Assembly (NCBI GenBank): GCA_963854835.1
Contig: OY978526.1
Location: 63,961,765 to 64,025,764 of the forward strand
Direction of reading: 5' to 3'
Source: Megamerina dolium
Lineage: Eukaryota > Arthropoda > Insecta > Diptera > Megamerinidae
DNA length: 64,000 bases
The notes under the pieces were generated by a model, which saw only the letters and a list, made by a program, of their open reading frames with translations, had not been told where the DNA came from and ran no database searches. Shown one piece after another: positions 1 through 10,571 of this stretch (the stretch's first letter is position 1; the number at the start of each line of letters is the position of its first letter). A program made the position numbers and the translations under genes.

Positions 1-1059
1 TGACATTATTTATTCAATTTACAATAATTTGTATTTAATTATTTATTTATTTTCGTAGTAAGTATCATTATTGAAATTTTTTGTTTATTTTAGAGTGCTC
101 ATCATTTTCATGATCATCGTGATAGTCATCACAATCATTATAATGGTTATACTAGTAACAAGTGGGAATAATACCAATAAACTAGTATTTGGTTTTATTT
201 TATATTTCTTTTGAATTATTTTATGAATTATTTTTAATTGTATTTTTTCTTTAATTAGTTGGATACATTTGACATCGTTTTTCCGTTTAATATTTTATGA
301 TGGTTTTTTTTTTCTTTCGTGGTATTTATGACAGGCATATCATTTCTCTCTTTTTCCCTTTTTAAACCTCTTTCGCTTGTTTTGTTAAATTAATAATTAC
401 TGCCAACTCAAATAATGCTAATATTTTGCATATGCAGGATTCCTATATACATAGCAGTTAACAATCATTTATTTTAAGATAATTTCATTAAATTTTGATT
501 GGAAAATATACCAACATAATGTTGTCTTTTTTTATAGACTATATATTTTTATATGACACATTTACTAATTATTTTTTCTTTCGATTTTTCGATTTTTTTC
601 ATTGTATTTTATATTAAATTTTTATAGATTTTATTGACACTTTTATTTAGTCGCATTTAGTAGGTATATAAATATAAATTTTTTTCGATTCGTTGATTCC
701 ATATCATACTGAAAAACATTTCAAAAAACATTAATGATTATTAATATTTTTTTTTTTTTTTATTTCATATAATCATTTAGTAACTTTATTAAATACTTAT
801 TAGGTTGTCAAAAAAGTCGTGACACTTATTTAGCGTGGCAAAGTTCAATTAATGATGCATACACCTATACTGGCTATTTTGAAGTAGAATTATCGATGAG
901 ATGCTGTTTGTTAGTCTCATTTGAATCGAATAATATACTACTGAAGTCATTTTGCAAGGAACAAAATAAATGGTGTTCGAATGGCGTAAAGTATAGTGTC
1001 GTAAAGTAGTACAAATCTGCAGCAATTTTTTACGAGTCACCAAACTCGTAGGCGTAGGG
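1..1059. other. AT-rich DNA without a recognisable gene
   Basis: The stretch is dominated by A/T runs and short poly-T tracts (for example near 745). Open frames are short and match nothing I recognise. A single sequence at about 803-820 looks like the outer end of a mariner inverted repeat, but no partner end was found. Confidence 0.5.
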
Positions 1060-1500
1060 AGAGTCTCATATTGTCATCTACATATTTTCGTGTGTAAAGC
1101 GTGAAAAACACATTCAAGAATATACTTTTGTAAGTAACTTCAGTAACTTCATAAACCAAGTTCCAATTTGAGAGGTGTACCTTTTTGAGCGTAAAGTAAG
1201 AAAAATGCATTCACACACATACTTTGGTATAGAAGATGGAGTGGAGCTAAATACCCAATTTTATTACAAAGCATTATATTTTCGCATGTGAAGAATGAAA
1301 AACGCATCCAATAACATACTTTTGTATGGAAGGTAGGAGTAGTTTTGATCCAATTTCGCCTATCCACGAACTCAACTGTTTGTAGGCTAAAATAATATTA
1401 ATTGCAGCTTTTTAGTTTAATAGGGCCATAATTACGGCAGTTTTAATGACAACAGACGCACAGATAGACAGACAGAAAAACAAACATACGGAAAGACATT
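1060..1500 (+). repeat. dispersed repeat R2, copy 1 (short degenerate tandem units)
   Basis: Units of roughly 97 bp recur here, each with a core like ACATACTTTTGTATGGAAGG followed by a phrase meaning 'GTAGTTTTGATCCAATTT'. Cores lie near 1124, 1221 and 1318. The block ends in an imperfect CAGA/GACAGA microsatellite (about 1448-1480). The same core recurs near 39390, 39545, 39672 and 42300 on the plus strand and, inverted, between 16.4 and 18.1 kb. No coding capacity is seen. The family is not one I can name. Confidence 0.5.
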
Positions 1501-2872
1501 GCAAAATCGATACAAATTGTGAATCATATATGCCACATCTCCTTAGAGATGGTGTAGAAATAGACTTACATTACTTTCAAAACTGCCTATATTGCGAAAT
1601 GGCACAAATGGGTTATTCATTTCCAAATTCCAGAAATTATCTATTAAAACCTATAGCACTTGACGCCATATGTTGCAAAATACGCCATGATTTTTCCTCC
1701 AATGCAATATTTATATTGTATATATATTATAATTTTGAATATAGAAGAAAAAAAAAATCTCCTTACAGTCGGCTGGGGCCGACCAAACTATACCCTGCAT
1801 ATGTAGATTTATATATAAAAAGTTTACTCGAATATCCAATTTTTCTTTTATTTCCACTTTTCGAGAAACAATTTTTGCATATACTACTAATTTACACACA
1901 AAATATGGTTGACTTTGACGAAGTAAAAGGATTTTAAGATAATTCCGAGGCTTAGTATGGGAGCTATATAAAAAGTGGGCGTGGCTTACTATTTTCTAGT
2001 AAATCCAATTAATTTTTCAATATTAATCCACACCTTAAATTTGGTGTCCTACGTTGAATAGTTTCTAAGTTATGGTGGTTAACATTTTTGTTTAATTTCC
2101 TCAACTTTGTATGGGAGCCCCAATAAGAAGTGGGCGTGGTACGCTGATTTTTCGCCAGATTATTTCCGACTACGATATTAATTTAAGTGTCAATTATGGT
2201 TATTGTAGACATAAGATTGCCTAAGTTACAGCTGTTTCAATTTAAAATTTGTATGGGGGCTACGATAAACACTGGGCGTGGTGCGCCCATTTTCTGTGAG
2301 CCTAGTTGTTCGTACAATACTAATCCATACCCTAAGTCTCGTTGTCCTAGGCTAAATGGTTTGTAAGCTATGGAGCTTAAAATTTTAGTTTAATTCACTC
2401 GACTTTGTATGGGAGACCCATGAAGGAGTGGGCGTGGCACATTGATTTTCTGCCATATTATTTCCGACTACCGTGTTAATCAAAGTGTCAATTATGGTTA
2501 TTCTAGACAGAAGATTGTAGAAGTTACAGCAGTTTCAATTTAAAAGAAGTACAGACACTTTGTATGGGAGCTACGCTAGAAAGTAGGCGTAGCTCATCCA
2601 CTTTTGGTGAGGTTATATAGTAGTATAATATAACTCTATGTGCAAAATATTGTTGTCCCAAGTGGTATATTGTGTGAGTTATAGCAAGTTAAAGATTTTG
2701 AAAATTTCGAGGTTAGTCGCTTTGAATGCTTGGTGTGGGCGTGGTTATTGACCGATCATGCCCAATATCAATCCCCTCCGTACCCTTGGATCATAGATTA
2801 CTTATGCCAAATTTCATCGAAATAGCTCAATATTTACTCAAGTTATCGTGCGAACCAGCCAGGTGACAGACA

Positions 2873-2927
2873 GACGGACGGACGGACGGACGGACGGACG
2901 GACGGACGGACGGACGGACGGACGGAC
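2873..2927 (+). repeat. (GACG)n microsatellite
   Basis: About 55 bp of nearly perfect GACG repeats inside R1 copy 1. The equivalent site in R1 copy 3 (about 32087-32102) has only about four units, and copy 2 (about 27675-27697) has the complement at a similarly short length. The tract therefore varies in length between copies. Confidence 0.95.
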
Positions 2928-3030
2928 ATCGTTAAATCGAAAATTTAATCGACGCTGATCACGAATATATATCCATGTCTATATCTCCGGAGATTCCTTC
3001 AAGTGGACACAAACATCTGACCGAAATGAA

Positions 3031-3062
3031 TATACCATGCATATTGCATTATGCAGGGTATA
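3031..3062. repeat. terminal palindrome of R1
   Basis: The last 32 bp of R1 fold on themselves: TATACC-A-TGCAT on the left pairs with ATGCA-G-GGTATA on the right, around an 8-base loop, with one mismatch. The same palindrome closes copy 3 (about 32158-32189) and, inverted, copy 2 (27540-27571). In all three it is followed directly by AAAA. Confidence 0.8.
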
Positions 3063-5189
3063 AAAACTATTATTACAACACTTTATTGTGTAAATTAATT
3101 TACAATTTATTAATACATATATTGTATTTTATTCTGCAACATACAAATATTTGCAAATTAAAGAGCCAGTGCTTATTAAGTGGGCTACAATATCAGTTAA
3201 TTATATTAATTGAAAATTGTTAATATATAAACTTTAATATATTTCTTTAATTTTCATTACTTTCAAATAATTTTTTTTTTTTTTTTTTTTGAATATAAAT
3301 TTATTTTATGTTTCCTTAACAAAGCTTATTAAGTAAGCTACACTTCAGTTTGTTATATTAATTAAATATTACTAATATTAATTTTTATATATTTCTTTAA
3401 TTTTTATTATTTATAAATTTTTTTAAGGGTTTTGTTACCACTTTTTGGGGTATAATATCACTTTAGTATATTAATTAAATATTGTTAATATTTATTCTCA
3501 CAAAATTCTTTAATTACAATTTTTTGTACTGATTTACTGATTTGTTTCTTTTGTTTGAGGTACTTATGTTAAATATTAATTAAATATTAAATTTTACACA
3601 TTTTTTTAATCATTAAAGATATTATCTTCGTAAGTATTTATTGATTTTTTTTAAAGACTTTTGTGTGCAAGTTTATATTAACTTAGTACACAATTTTATG
3701 TTTAATTACTTACACTTTTTCTCATTTAATATAATACTAGTTTATTTGTTTAATGCTACTAGTTTAGTAATATAAAATATTATCATATTCACATTTCCAG
3801 ATTGCATGGAACACTAAAACAAGAATATTTTTATATTCTCCAATGAAATTCCATCACAAAAATACAATACCATTATTAGATATGCATTTTTCACCAGATA
3901 TATACTCATATATGTATATCCACATCATCATCAACGTCATCACACAAGTGCATTGTAGACCTCTTTTGACTTTTCTGGTGCATTTTTTTTTTCTTGTTTT
4001 TTTTGTGTGTTTGCAATTTTAATTGACAGCACCAATTCAAAATCTCAACTAACGAATTATCGACAGTGCCACACAGACAATATGTAGATATTGGCTTTTT
4101 CATGCCCCACTACATACTTATGTACGTACTTGCACAAATTCGATCAGCTAGAGACTGTAGGTATGTTGGAACTAACTAACTAATCGACAATCGACAAATA
4201 CTGTGAGCTATAGTGTATCGGTACAAAATTTTGTATGTACATACGTATGTTCTGGTATTATGATGTTTAACAACAACCATAATAAAAATGGAAATAAAAT
4301 GAAAACAACGAGATATTCAGCAACAACAAACGAAAATTTCAACAACAGCAAAAAAAAGTAATATAAATAAAATAAAGATTGAAATTGCGAACGATTTTGT
4401 TAATTCGTATCGATTTGTATATGGCTATGTATGTATGTATATATGTGTATATATGTGTATTGACTACGTTGCGTTCTTTAGTTTACATTAAGTCATCAAC
4501 ATGTACAGATCCATATAAATGTAGGCATATATAAGTGTTTGTGTGTGTGCAATTATTCACCACCCGCAAATTCATGTCGCGTATGTGTTTGTTCTTATTC
4601 TATATGAATATAGTACATATGGCATATGTATATGTTAATGATGTTGTAGTTTTTCTGATTATATCTAACAACTGCTGGTTTAATTCTTGCTGCTATTGTT
4701 CTTCTATGTACTTCTTGCTGTGTTCAATTTAAAAACTAAACAATGCTTTTCTCATTTTCTATATTTTTCTTTCTGCTTCTTCTTCTTCTTCTTCTTATCA
4801 TTATTATTATTTACTTATGTATGTACATATATATTGCTTTGGCCACAATTAAAAAATTACATACACACAAACGAGTATGTACCTACATCTATTTTCTTGG
4901 CCGGCATTCACTTACATGCATATATACGATTATTTACATATGCAACATATGTACGAATGACTGACCGGTCTATTCGTATTTTCTTTCAAATATTATATAC
5001 TGAATATCACACCACCACGACCTCCAACATCAGCAGTATCATGGTGCTCCCCATCACTATACACATACCTTAATTTCAATGTGCTAACATCCTCACTTTA
5101 TTTCAACGTTGGCACTCATTTTTCTTTTATGTGCGTGTGAATATGTGAGAACTCTCATTTTCACTTCTATTTACTAATCTAATTTCCAT
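3063..5189. other. gene-free AT-rich DNA
   Basis: Poly-T runs, (TTC)n near 4778-4797 and many ATGTATGTA/ACATATGT short motifs. Open frames here are low-complexity (F/L/Y/C-rich) translations of AT-rich DNA. I see no exon signature. Confidence 0.55.
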
Positions 5190-5735
5190 ATACAGCAAAA
5201 ATATCTGAGTAACATTTTTTCAATGCTCCACTATTACCGATTGTTTTGAAGAATTCCTTAGTACATTTCAGACACAGAGATGTTTCAGTTTATTCGGTAC
5301 ACCGATTGCTGTGAATAATTCCATAAAGCACAAGGGTGCTTCAGTTTACATGTTACTAGGTATTTGGGTAACGTAAGGTTTGGACACCCAAATTGCCGTT
5401 CTGACATCAGCGACACAATGCATTAGCCTCCAGGTCCAAGTCTAATCACATCTCTATCTATGAGTCGATGGCCTGTGATATAGGCGGCAATATTGTTAAT
5501 TATTTTACGCCTCGCTGCTATCAAAAATATTCTTCTATCTCGTTTGGAAATCGGCCAGTTTAAAATGGTCTTATATACGTTGCAAGAGAGGTTCCTATTG
5601 GATCAGTTCACTCTATTGCTTGAATTCTTCAGGCTCATAATTCTTCTAGATATCCTGATCTTGCAATATGATAATATTCCCCATATTATGATTTGACTAT
5701 CGCAATTATACTGAGCAACTCCTTCAGTTTTATAT
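5190..5735 (-). pseudogene. possible LINE C-terminal (RNase H-like) remnant
   Basis: Read on the minus strand, about 5420-5540 translates to a segment ending with TGHRLIDRDVIRLG. It resembles the 'TGH..(L/I)..(H)..RLG' signature near the end of the RNase H region of I/R1/LOA-type non-LTR retrotransposons. Flanking codons are interrupted by stops and no RT motif lies nearby. The match is one short motif, so this could be chance. Confidence 0.25.
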
Positions 5736-5951
5736 TTAATTCTCTAATTTACACATAGAACTGGTATTTGTTACTTGCTTTGAGAGAATTGGAGTTATAC
5801 CCAGGACACATTTTATTAAGTAGATATAAAATTCCGATTCCGGATGCGTCATTGGTATCAAAAATTTTATTTTTAAGCAGCTTTTGACTTTCATATGCAT
5901 GTAATATAGTAACTTTTTCTTCCAAAATATGACGCGCATTTGTTGCTTACT

Positions 5952-6286
5952 TCCTATATGAGGAACGTTAACATCCATCGAGATTTAAATATACCCACAA
6001 TTTCTGAGGAAGTTGCACTGTCCTGCAGAAGCTACATTCAAAAATTACACAATCATCCGAATCCCCTTGCTAGGCAATTGTTGCTGAGCACGGGGCATGG
6101 TCGATTAAAAAGAAAAGACACACTGAATATGCTTTGAAATTGCTATACCTCGCGACTTAACAAATTGTGATGGAACGTAGGGAATATTACATAATTTTAG
6201 TTAGTTTGTAAGATTTGAATACTTATTGTTAGTTTCTAAGTATTTTAGAAAGATTCAATAAAAAAACCTTATTAAAAAAAAAAAAA
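5952..6286 (+). mobile_element. 5'-truncated Jockey-type LINE, copy C
   Basis: This holds only the last 60 or so codons of a Jockey ORF2 (the region YMRNVNIHRDL to RRLKRKDTLNML in the sister copy), then a 3' UTR with an AATAAA-like signal and an A-rich tail ending near 6287. It is flanked by a 14-bp target-site duplication with one mismatch: ATTTGTTGCTT(A/G)CT at 5938-5951 and 6287-6300. This matches target-primed reverse transcription that aborted early. It belongs to the same family as the copies at 16791-17863, 22803-27533 and 63914-64000. Confidence 0.9.
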
Positions 6287-6300
6287 ATTTGTTGCTTGCT

Positions 6301-6739
6301 GTGATTCACGCATTCAGGAGTTGTACTTAATGCTTTCTTTATTTTGAAATAAATATGTATATTTGTTTTCAGAGCAAACGCCCAATACAACATTATTTTA
6401 GTTACATTAACTTGTAAATATTTCTGTAATTGATACAATAGCTAAAGTAATCAAATAATTTGTTAAAACCCATTATTTTTCTTTGAAGAAAAAATTCAAA
6501 ACTTTGTGCTCAAACAGAGGGTTAATAATTTTGATACTGCGTGAACAGATTTTGACATTCCTCTTTCATTGACACATATTAATTTTGACACTACCTAATT
6601 ACGTCTTGGCATATCCAGTGCATGATATGAGAAAGAATACTACGATTGCCTTACTTTGTTAATTATACTATGAGCTGATACCATATTATCGTTGACTGAT
6701 GATTGCCACCAAAATTTTTTTTTATAAATCGATAACCGA
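6301..6739. other. gene-free AT-rich DNA
   Basis: No exon-like ORF, RNA gene or repeat was recognised in this stretch. Confidence 0.5.
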
Positions 6740-8861
6740 ATATCGATTTAGTCCGAATATAATATGCTTCGTCAGCCATCTCTGTTCTTCGCTAGCTGGA
6801 ACCAGTTAGAAATTCCAAGCACCGTCAGGTTCTCCAGTACTTGGTTTTTCCACCGGAGGTTAGGTCTTCCTCTTCTGCGTCGTCCTCCACCGGGTTCCAA
6901 TTATAACACCTTCTTAGCTGGAGCGTGTTCTTCCATTCGCTCGATATGACCTAGCCAGCGCAGCAGCTGGATTTTGATATGCTTAACGGAGTCAATATCA
7001 GCATACAGCCACCAACGCAAATAGGTCCAATGATCTTGAGTAGGACTTTTCTCCCGAAAGCTCCAAGCATTCGCTCATCCGAGGTAGAAATTGTCCAGGC
7101 TTCAGCGCCATATGTAAGGACAGGCATGATGAGAGACTTGTAGTGTGTAGTTTTCGTTCTTCGAGAGTGGGCTCGATTTCTCAATTACTTATAAAGCCCA
7201 AAGTAGCACCTGTTTGCAAGGGTGATCCTTCGCAATATCTCCTGGCTGACGTCAATACTGCTGTTAATGCTGCACTAGATACTAGATACTTCGTCTTGCC
7301 CTCATTCACGGTAAGACCGATTCGACGCGACTGTCTTTCCAACTCTGAGAAAGCTGCACACTGCTCGCGTGTTCACGCCGATTATATCAATATCGTCGGC
7401 ATACGCCAACAGCATGACACTTTTGTTGAAGATAGTGCCATTATGTCGTAGATCAGCAGCTCGTATTATTTTCTCCATAATAAGATTGAAGAAGTCGCAC
7501 CTTGTCTGAAACCCCATTCGGTATTAAACAATGCGGAGCCGTTCTTCCCAATTTTCACTGCACAACGAGAGTTACGCACTGTCATTCTACAAAGTCGAAT
7601 GAACTTTGCAGGAATACCGAACTCAAACATTGTTGCGTAAAGGTAATACCTTACCGGACTATCGAAAGCGGCTTTATAATCAACAAATAGGTGGTGTGTG
7701 TCGATCTGTTTTTCATGAGTCCTCCAGGATTTGGCACAGCGTGAAAATTTGGTCGATGGTAGATTTATCAGATATGAAGCCTCACTGATAAAGTCCAATC
7801 AGATTACTGAGCATGGGCTTCAATCTTTCACACAGTGCGCTCGATAGAACCTTGTATGCGATGCTCAGGAGACTTATTCCACGGTAGTTGGCGCAAATTG
7901 TGGGGTCTCCTTTTTTATGTACAGGACAGAGAACACTGAGCCTCCAATCATCAGGCATGCTTTCATCCGACCATATTCTGCTTATGAGCTGGTGCATGCA
8001 GGCGAGCAGCTCACCGCCTCCGGTCTTAAACATCTCGGCAGGCAGGCCATCAGCACCTGCAGCTTTGTTGTTCTTTAGCCATAAAATGGTCGTTTCAACC
8101 TCGTCATAATCGGGTGGTGGAACAACAACACCGTCATCTATAATTGAGTTATCGGGCAATCTCCTCCAATGGCGGAATTGTTCGTAGCATCGCCATTTAG
8201 TAACGTGGGAAAGTTTTCCCTCCATAGACTCAGTACACTCTGGACATCTGTACCAGATTCCCATTTGAGTCGCGACAAGAAGAGGTTCCAAGATTTAAAC
8301 CGCCACTCAGGCGCTTTACCTTGCGCCTGAAAAGACGTCTCTATGCGCTTCTTTTCTCTCTGTACCGCTCCTGGTGACACTCCTGATCATATCACTCATT
8401 CCTCAGAGGCCGGTAGTAACCGATTACCTCCTCGGCAGCAGTAGTCATGGAGTGGGATATATGTGTCCACCGTGCGCATGTATTGTCAAGTGGGGGAGTG
8501 TTCTGCATAAGCAAATCCGATGGTCGAGTGGCAAATGCATCTGCTGTCTCTGGTGATCGCAGCTTACTGACGTTAAGCTTCTCTGTGTGGGACCTCGTTT
8601 GTTCTTTGCTACACATAAACGTGTTCTCACCTTAGCTGCAGCAAGGTAGTGATCCGAGTCGATGTTGGCACCACCATAGATTTCACGTCCATCATACTGG
8701 AAGCATGACTTCCGTCAATCACCACATAATCTATTTGATTTCTTGTTCGCTGATCTGGAGGCAGCCATGTCGATTTGTGGATGTCGAGATGTTGGAATCT
8801 GGTACCATCAACTACCATGTTTCGTGCTGCGGTGAAGCCGATAAGCCACATAACGATACGC
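6740..8861 (-). pseudogene. degenerate RTE-like non-LTR retrotransposon (endonuclease + RT), fragment E1
   Basis: On the minus strand the protein order is endonuclease C-terminus (8627-8861, with HKSTWLPPDQRTRNQIDYVV and IDGSHASS), a linker, RT fingers and palm (7782-8291, with NKAAGADGLPAEMFKTGG, PVHKKGDPT and NYRGISLLSIAYKVLSSALC), the catalytic YADDIDIIG (7302-7517) and the C-terminal LTYGAEAWT / FGRKVLLKIIGPICV (6951-7184). Several frameshifts and stops separate these blocks, and parts of the palm are missing, so it is dead. No RNase H is seen. I call it RTE-like from motif style and from the (TTAC)n end of sister fragment E2; the clade needs a tree. Sisters lie at 19108-19880 and 58195-59045. 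Confidence 0.8.
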
Positions 8862-8993
8862 ACCTGTCGACAAACAATTGGAAATTTGTTCGTCAAGGAA
8901 TACTTCTAAAAGAGGTATGTTACAAAGTTCATAAAAAGTGATGTCACAATAGTTCTGCCATCCGAAACCGGTTAATATAAGTAGTGACTAAAG
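8862..8993 (+). mobile_element. partial tRNA-derived SINE body (S1)
   Basis: The segment matches the middle of the full-length SINE at 29403-29765: 'CACCTGTCG.CAA.CAATTGG', then 'AAAAAGTGATGTCACAA', 'GTTCTGCC.TCCGAAACCGG' and 'TAATATAAGTAGT'. The tRNA head and the 3' end are missing. It abuts the RTE fragment on its left and another SINE copy on its right. Confidence 0.7.
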
Positions 8994-9300
8994 TGACTGT
9001 AGGTCGTGGGTTCAATCCTCGGCTGCAACATAAATTTATTATCGAAAAGACTTTTCTTTCGAACAAAACCCACCTCTTGGCAAGCAATTGGTAATTCTTC
9101 CAGCAGTAAAAATTTGCCATGGAAAAGCTCTTAAAAGAACTCTGAGACAAATCCCAGAAAAAGTGATGTCACAAGGGTTCTGCCGTTCGGAACCGGCTAA
9201 AATAAGTAGGGCCCTTCTAATACTGTCCAAAATTTAACACGCACAACAGTACTGGAAGAGAAGCTCAACCAATGAGCTCTTCGGGGCTTTAAGTGCCACA
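8994..9300 (+). mobile_element. partial tRNA-derived SINE (S2)
   Basis: It begins at the B-box-like GTCGTGGGTTCAATCC (about 9004-9019) and runs through the body to the 3' tail 'TCTTCGGGGCTTTAAGTGCC' (about 9278-9297). The A box and first part of the tRNA-like head are absent. The order S1 then S2 suggests one SINE inserted into, or recombined with, another. Confidence 0.8.
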
Positions 9301-9599
9301 TATTAATTTAATTTTTAAAGAATAAAGTGAAAAAATTATTGTTAGATATAGAAGACTTAAAGAAAAATTTTAACATGTATAATGGCTGTGTGATTATTTC
9401 GCCCAAGTGAAAGAAAACTTAAAATTACTGCAACTTTGTATAAACTTTGATTTAGAACAAATTTAAAGCGTTATATCACTAAAAAGTTATAGGTATCCAA
9501 AAACGTTCATTGGATTAACTCCCTGAATATTTGCAGCGAAAATTTGCATTTCATGTTTATCTCGTCCTTGACACAGCTATGTAAATATTCGAGTAGAAA
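9301..9599. other. gene-free DNA
   Basis: AT-rich with no recognised gene or repeat. Confidence 0.4.
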
Positions 9600-9790
9600 A
9601 TAGATTTTTGTTTGGTCGTATGTTGTATTCAAAATTGCTACGTTCCCTAGTGATGAATCTCACTTTACGTCATTACATCCAACATCGATTAGCAAGGTGA
9701 ACATAGTGCTGATATTTGACTCTTTTGGGATAATCGAGACTTGTGACTAGGTATGCGCTAAAAGAGGCCTTCGTCCACACCAATTAAACT
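9600..9790 (+). pseudogene. possible DDE-transposase fragment
   Basis: A plus-strand frame near 9640-9730 reads FPSDESHFTSLHPTSI, resembling the 'FSDE..F' block around the first catalytic Asp of Tc1/mariner-type transposases. The reading is short and surrounded by stops. It may belong to the neighbouring relic at 9930-10290 or to a different element. Confidence 0.3.
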
Positions 9791-9929
9791 GATTGCTTTA
9801 TTATTACTCTCAATGTACCTATCAATCGCTATCCATATAAAAGCAATGTCAACATTCTAGTTTGGATTGATAGTGGATGTCATGACTCTAATACATGGTG
9901 GTTTTTGGGTGCTCAGCTGTTTTCGTGTA

Positions 9930-10290
9930 ACATGTCACTGTCAAACATGTTCAGTTTGGTCTATAATTTAACCATGAATCGACTAACAAACGAACAACGC
10001 TTGCAGATTATTTAATTTTATTATCAAAATTCATGCTCGGTTCATTCACTTATTCATTTTATGGTCAGTTTGGGCGACCTTCTGCGGCGGTTATTCAGAA
10101 TCTTGTGACTAAATTTGGCATCAAATTTACATTATTGGACATTAAACCACCAACACGCATACGTAGAGTGCGGACTGAGGAAAATATCGCAGCTGTATCC
10201 GCCAGTGTTGTTGATGACCGTAAATTATCGATTTATTCGTGATATACCGGCCGATATGTTGGAGGCGCTTAAAAAATCACTCTGTATAAG
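9930..10290 (+). pseudogene. internally deleted Tc1/mariner-superfamily transposon
   Basis: The N-terminal HTH region is recognisable: MNRLTNEQRLQII from 9974, then a stop, then YGQFGRPS, TKFGIKFTLLDIKPPTRIRRVRTEEN and DDRKLSIY to about 10230. Directly after comes the C-terminal phrase RDIPADMLEA (about 10236-10267). In intact relatives a whole catalytic domain lies between these two, so roughly two thirds of the transposase is gone in one deletion. No convincing inverted repeats were found at the ends. Confidence 0.6.
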
Positions 10291-10411
10291 CTGAAGATAT
10301 TTTGTAAATTTGTATATAGATTGTGTATTATTTTTATATATTTATTATTATACTTCCGACATCCGGAAAATGTGTGTTTGAATATTTTTATTGTATTTAT
10401 TGTATTGTTAT

Positions 10412-10563
10412 CAGTGGCGTAGCCAGGATTTTAGAAACGGAAGTATATGAAAAAATCTGTAATGAATGATTTTTAAATACATATATATTATAATTTTTCA
10501 TTTTTAACAAATCCATCAACCAAGGGAGAATATTTCTCCTTGATCCCCCTGGATACACCACTG
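10412..10563. mobile_element. hAT-type MITE, 152 bp
   Basis: The ends are imperfect inverted repeats (CAGTGGCGTAGCCAGG at 10412-10427; the right end reads CCTGGATACACCACTG). It is bounded by a perfect 8-bp direct repeat ATTGTTAT at 10404-10411 and 10564-10571. An 8-bp duplication with CAGTGGCG-type ends is the hallmark of hAT elements. It is far too short to encode transposase, so any mobility depended on an autonomous hAT elsewhere. Confidence 0.85.
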
Positions 10564-10571
10564 ATTGTTAT

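Larger units (their letters stand above)
1789..3062 (+). mobile_element. array-type dispersed element R1, copy 1
   Basis: This element starts with TATACCCTGCAT (1789-1800) and ends with the exact inverted match ATGCAGGGTATA (3051-3062). Its body is a diverged tandem array with a GTGGGCGTGG-like core at 1975, 2130, 2272, 2428, 2583 and 2735, spaced 155, 142, 156, 155 and 152 bp. Two unit types alternate: one continues 'TGCGCCCATTTT', the other 'CACTGATTTTCTGCC'. After the array come a (GACG)n microsatellite, a short conserved segment with TCTCCGGAGA, and a 32-bp imperfect terminal palindrome. No ORF of note. Related copies lie at 27540-29090 (inverted) and 30645-32189. The architecture recalls non-autonomous foldback-like or other cut-and-paste repeats, but I cannot assign a superfamily. 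Confidence 0.75.

Noticed and set aside
803..830. TTAGGTTGTCAAAAAAGTC resembles a mariner inverted repeat
   Set aside because: No opposite end and no transposase reading were found within a plausible distance; a single 20-bp resemblance is too weak.
1446..1937. 163-codon plus-strand ORF
   Set aside because: It runs through repeat DNA (R2 microsatellite into the start of R1), has low-complexity composition and matches no domain.
4687..5073. 128-codon Phe/Tyr-rich ORF
   Set aside because: Product of poly-T and (TTC)n DNA; no hydrophobic-segment pattern beyond composition and no conserved motif.
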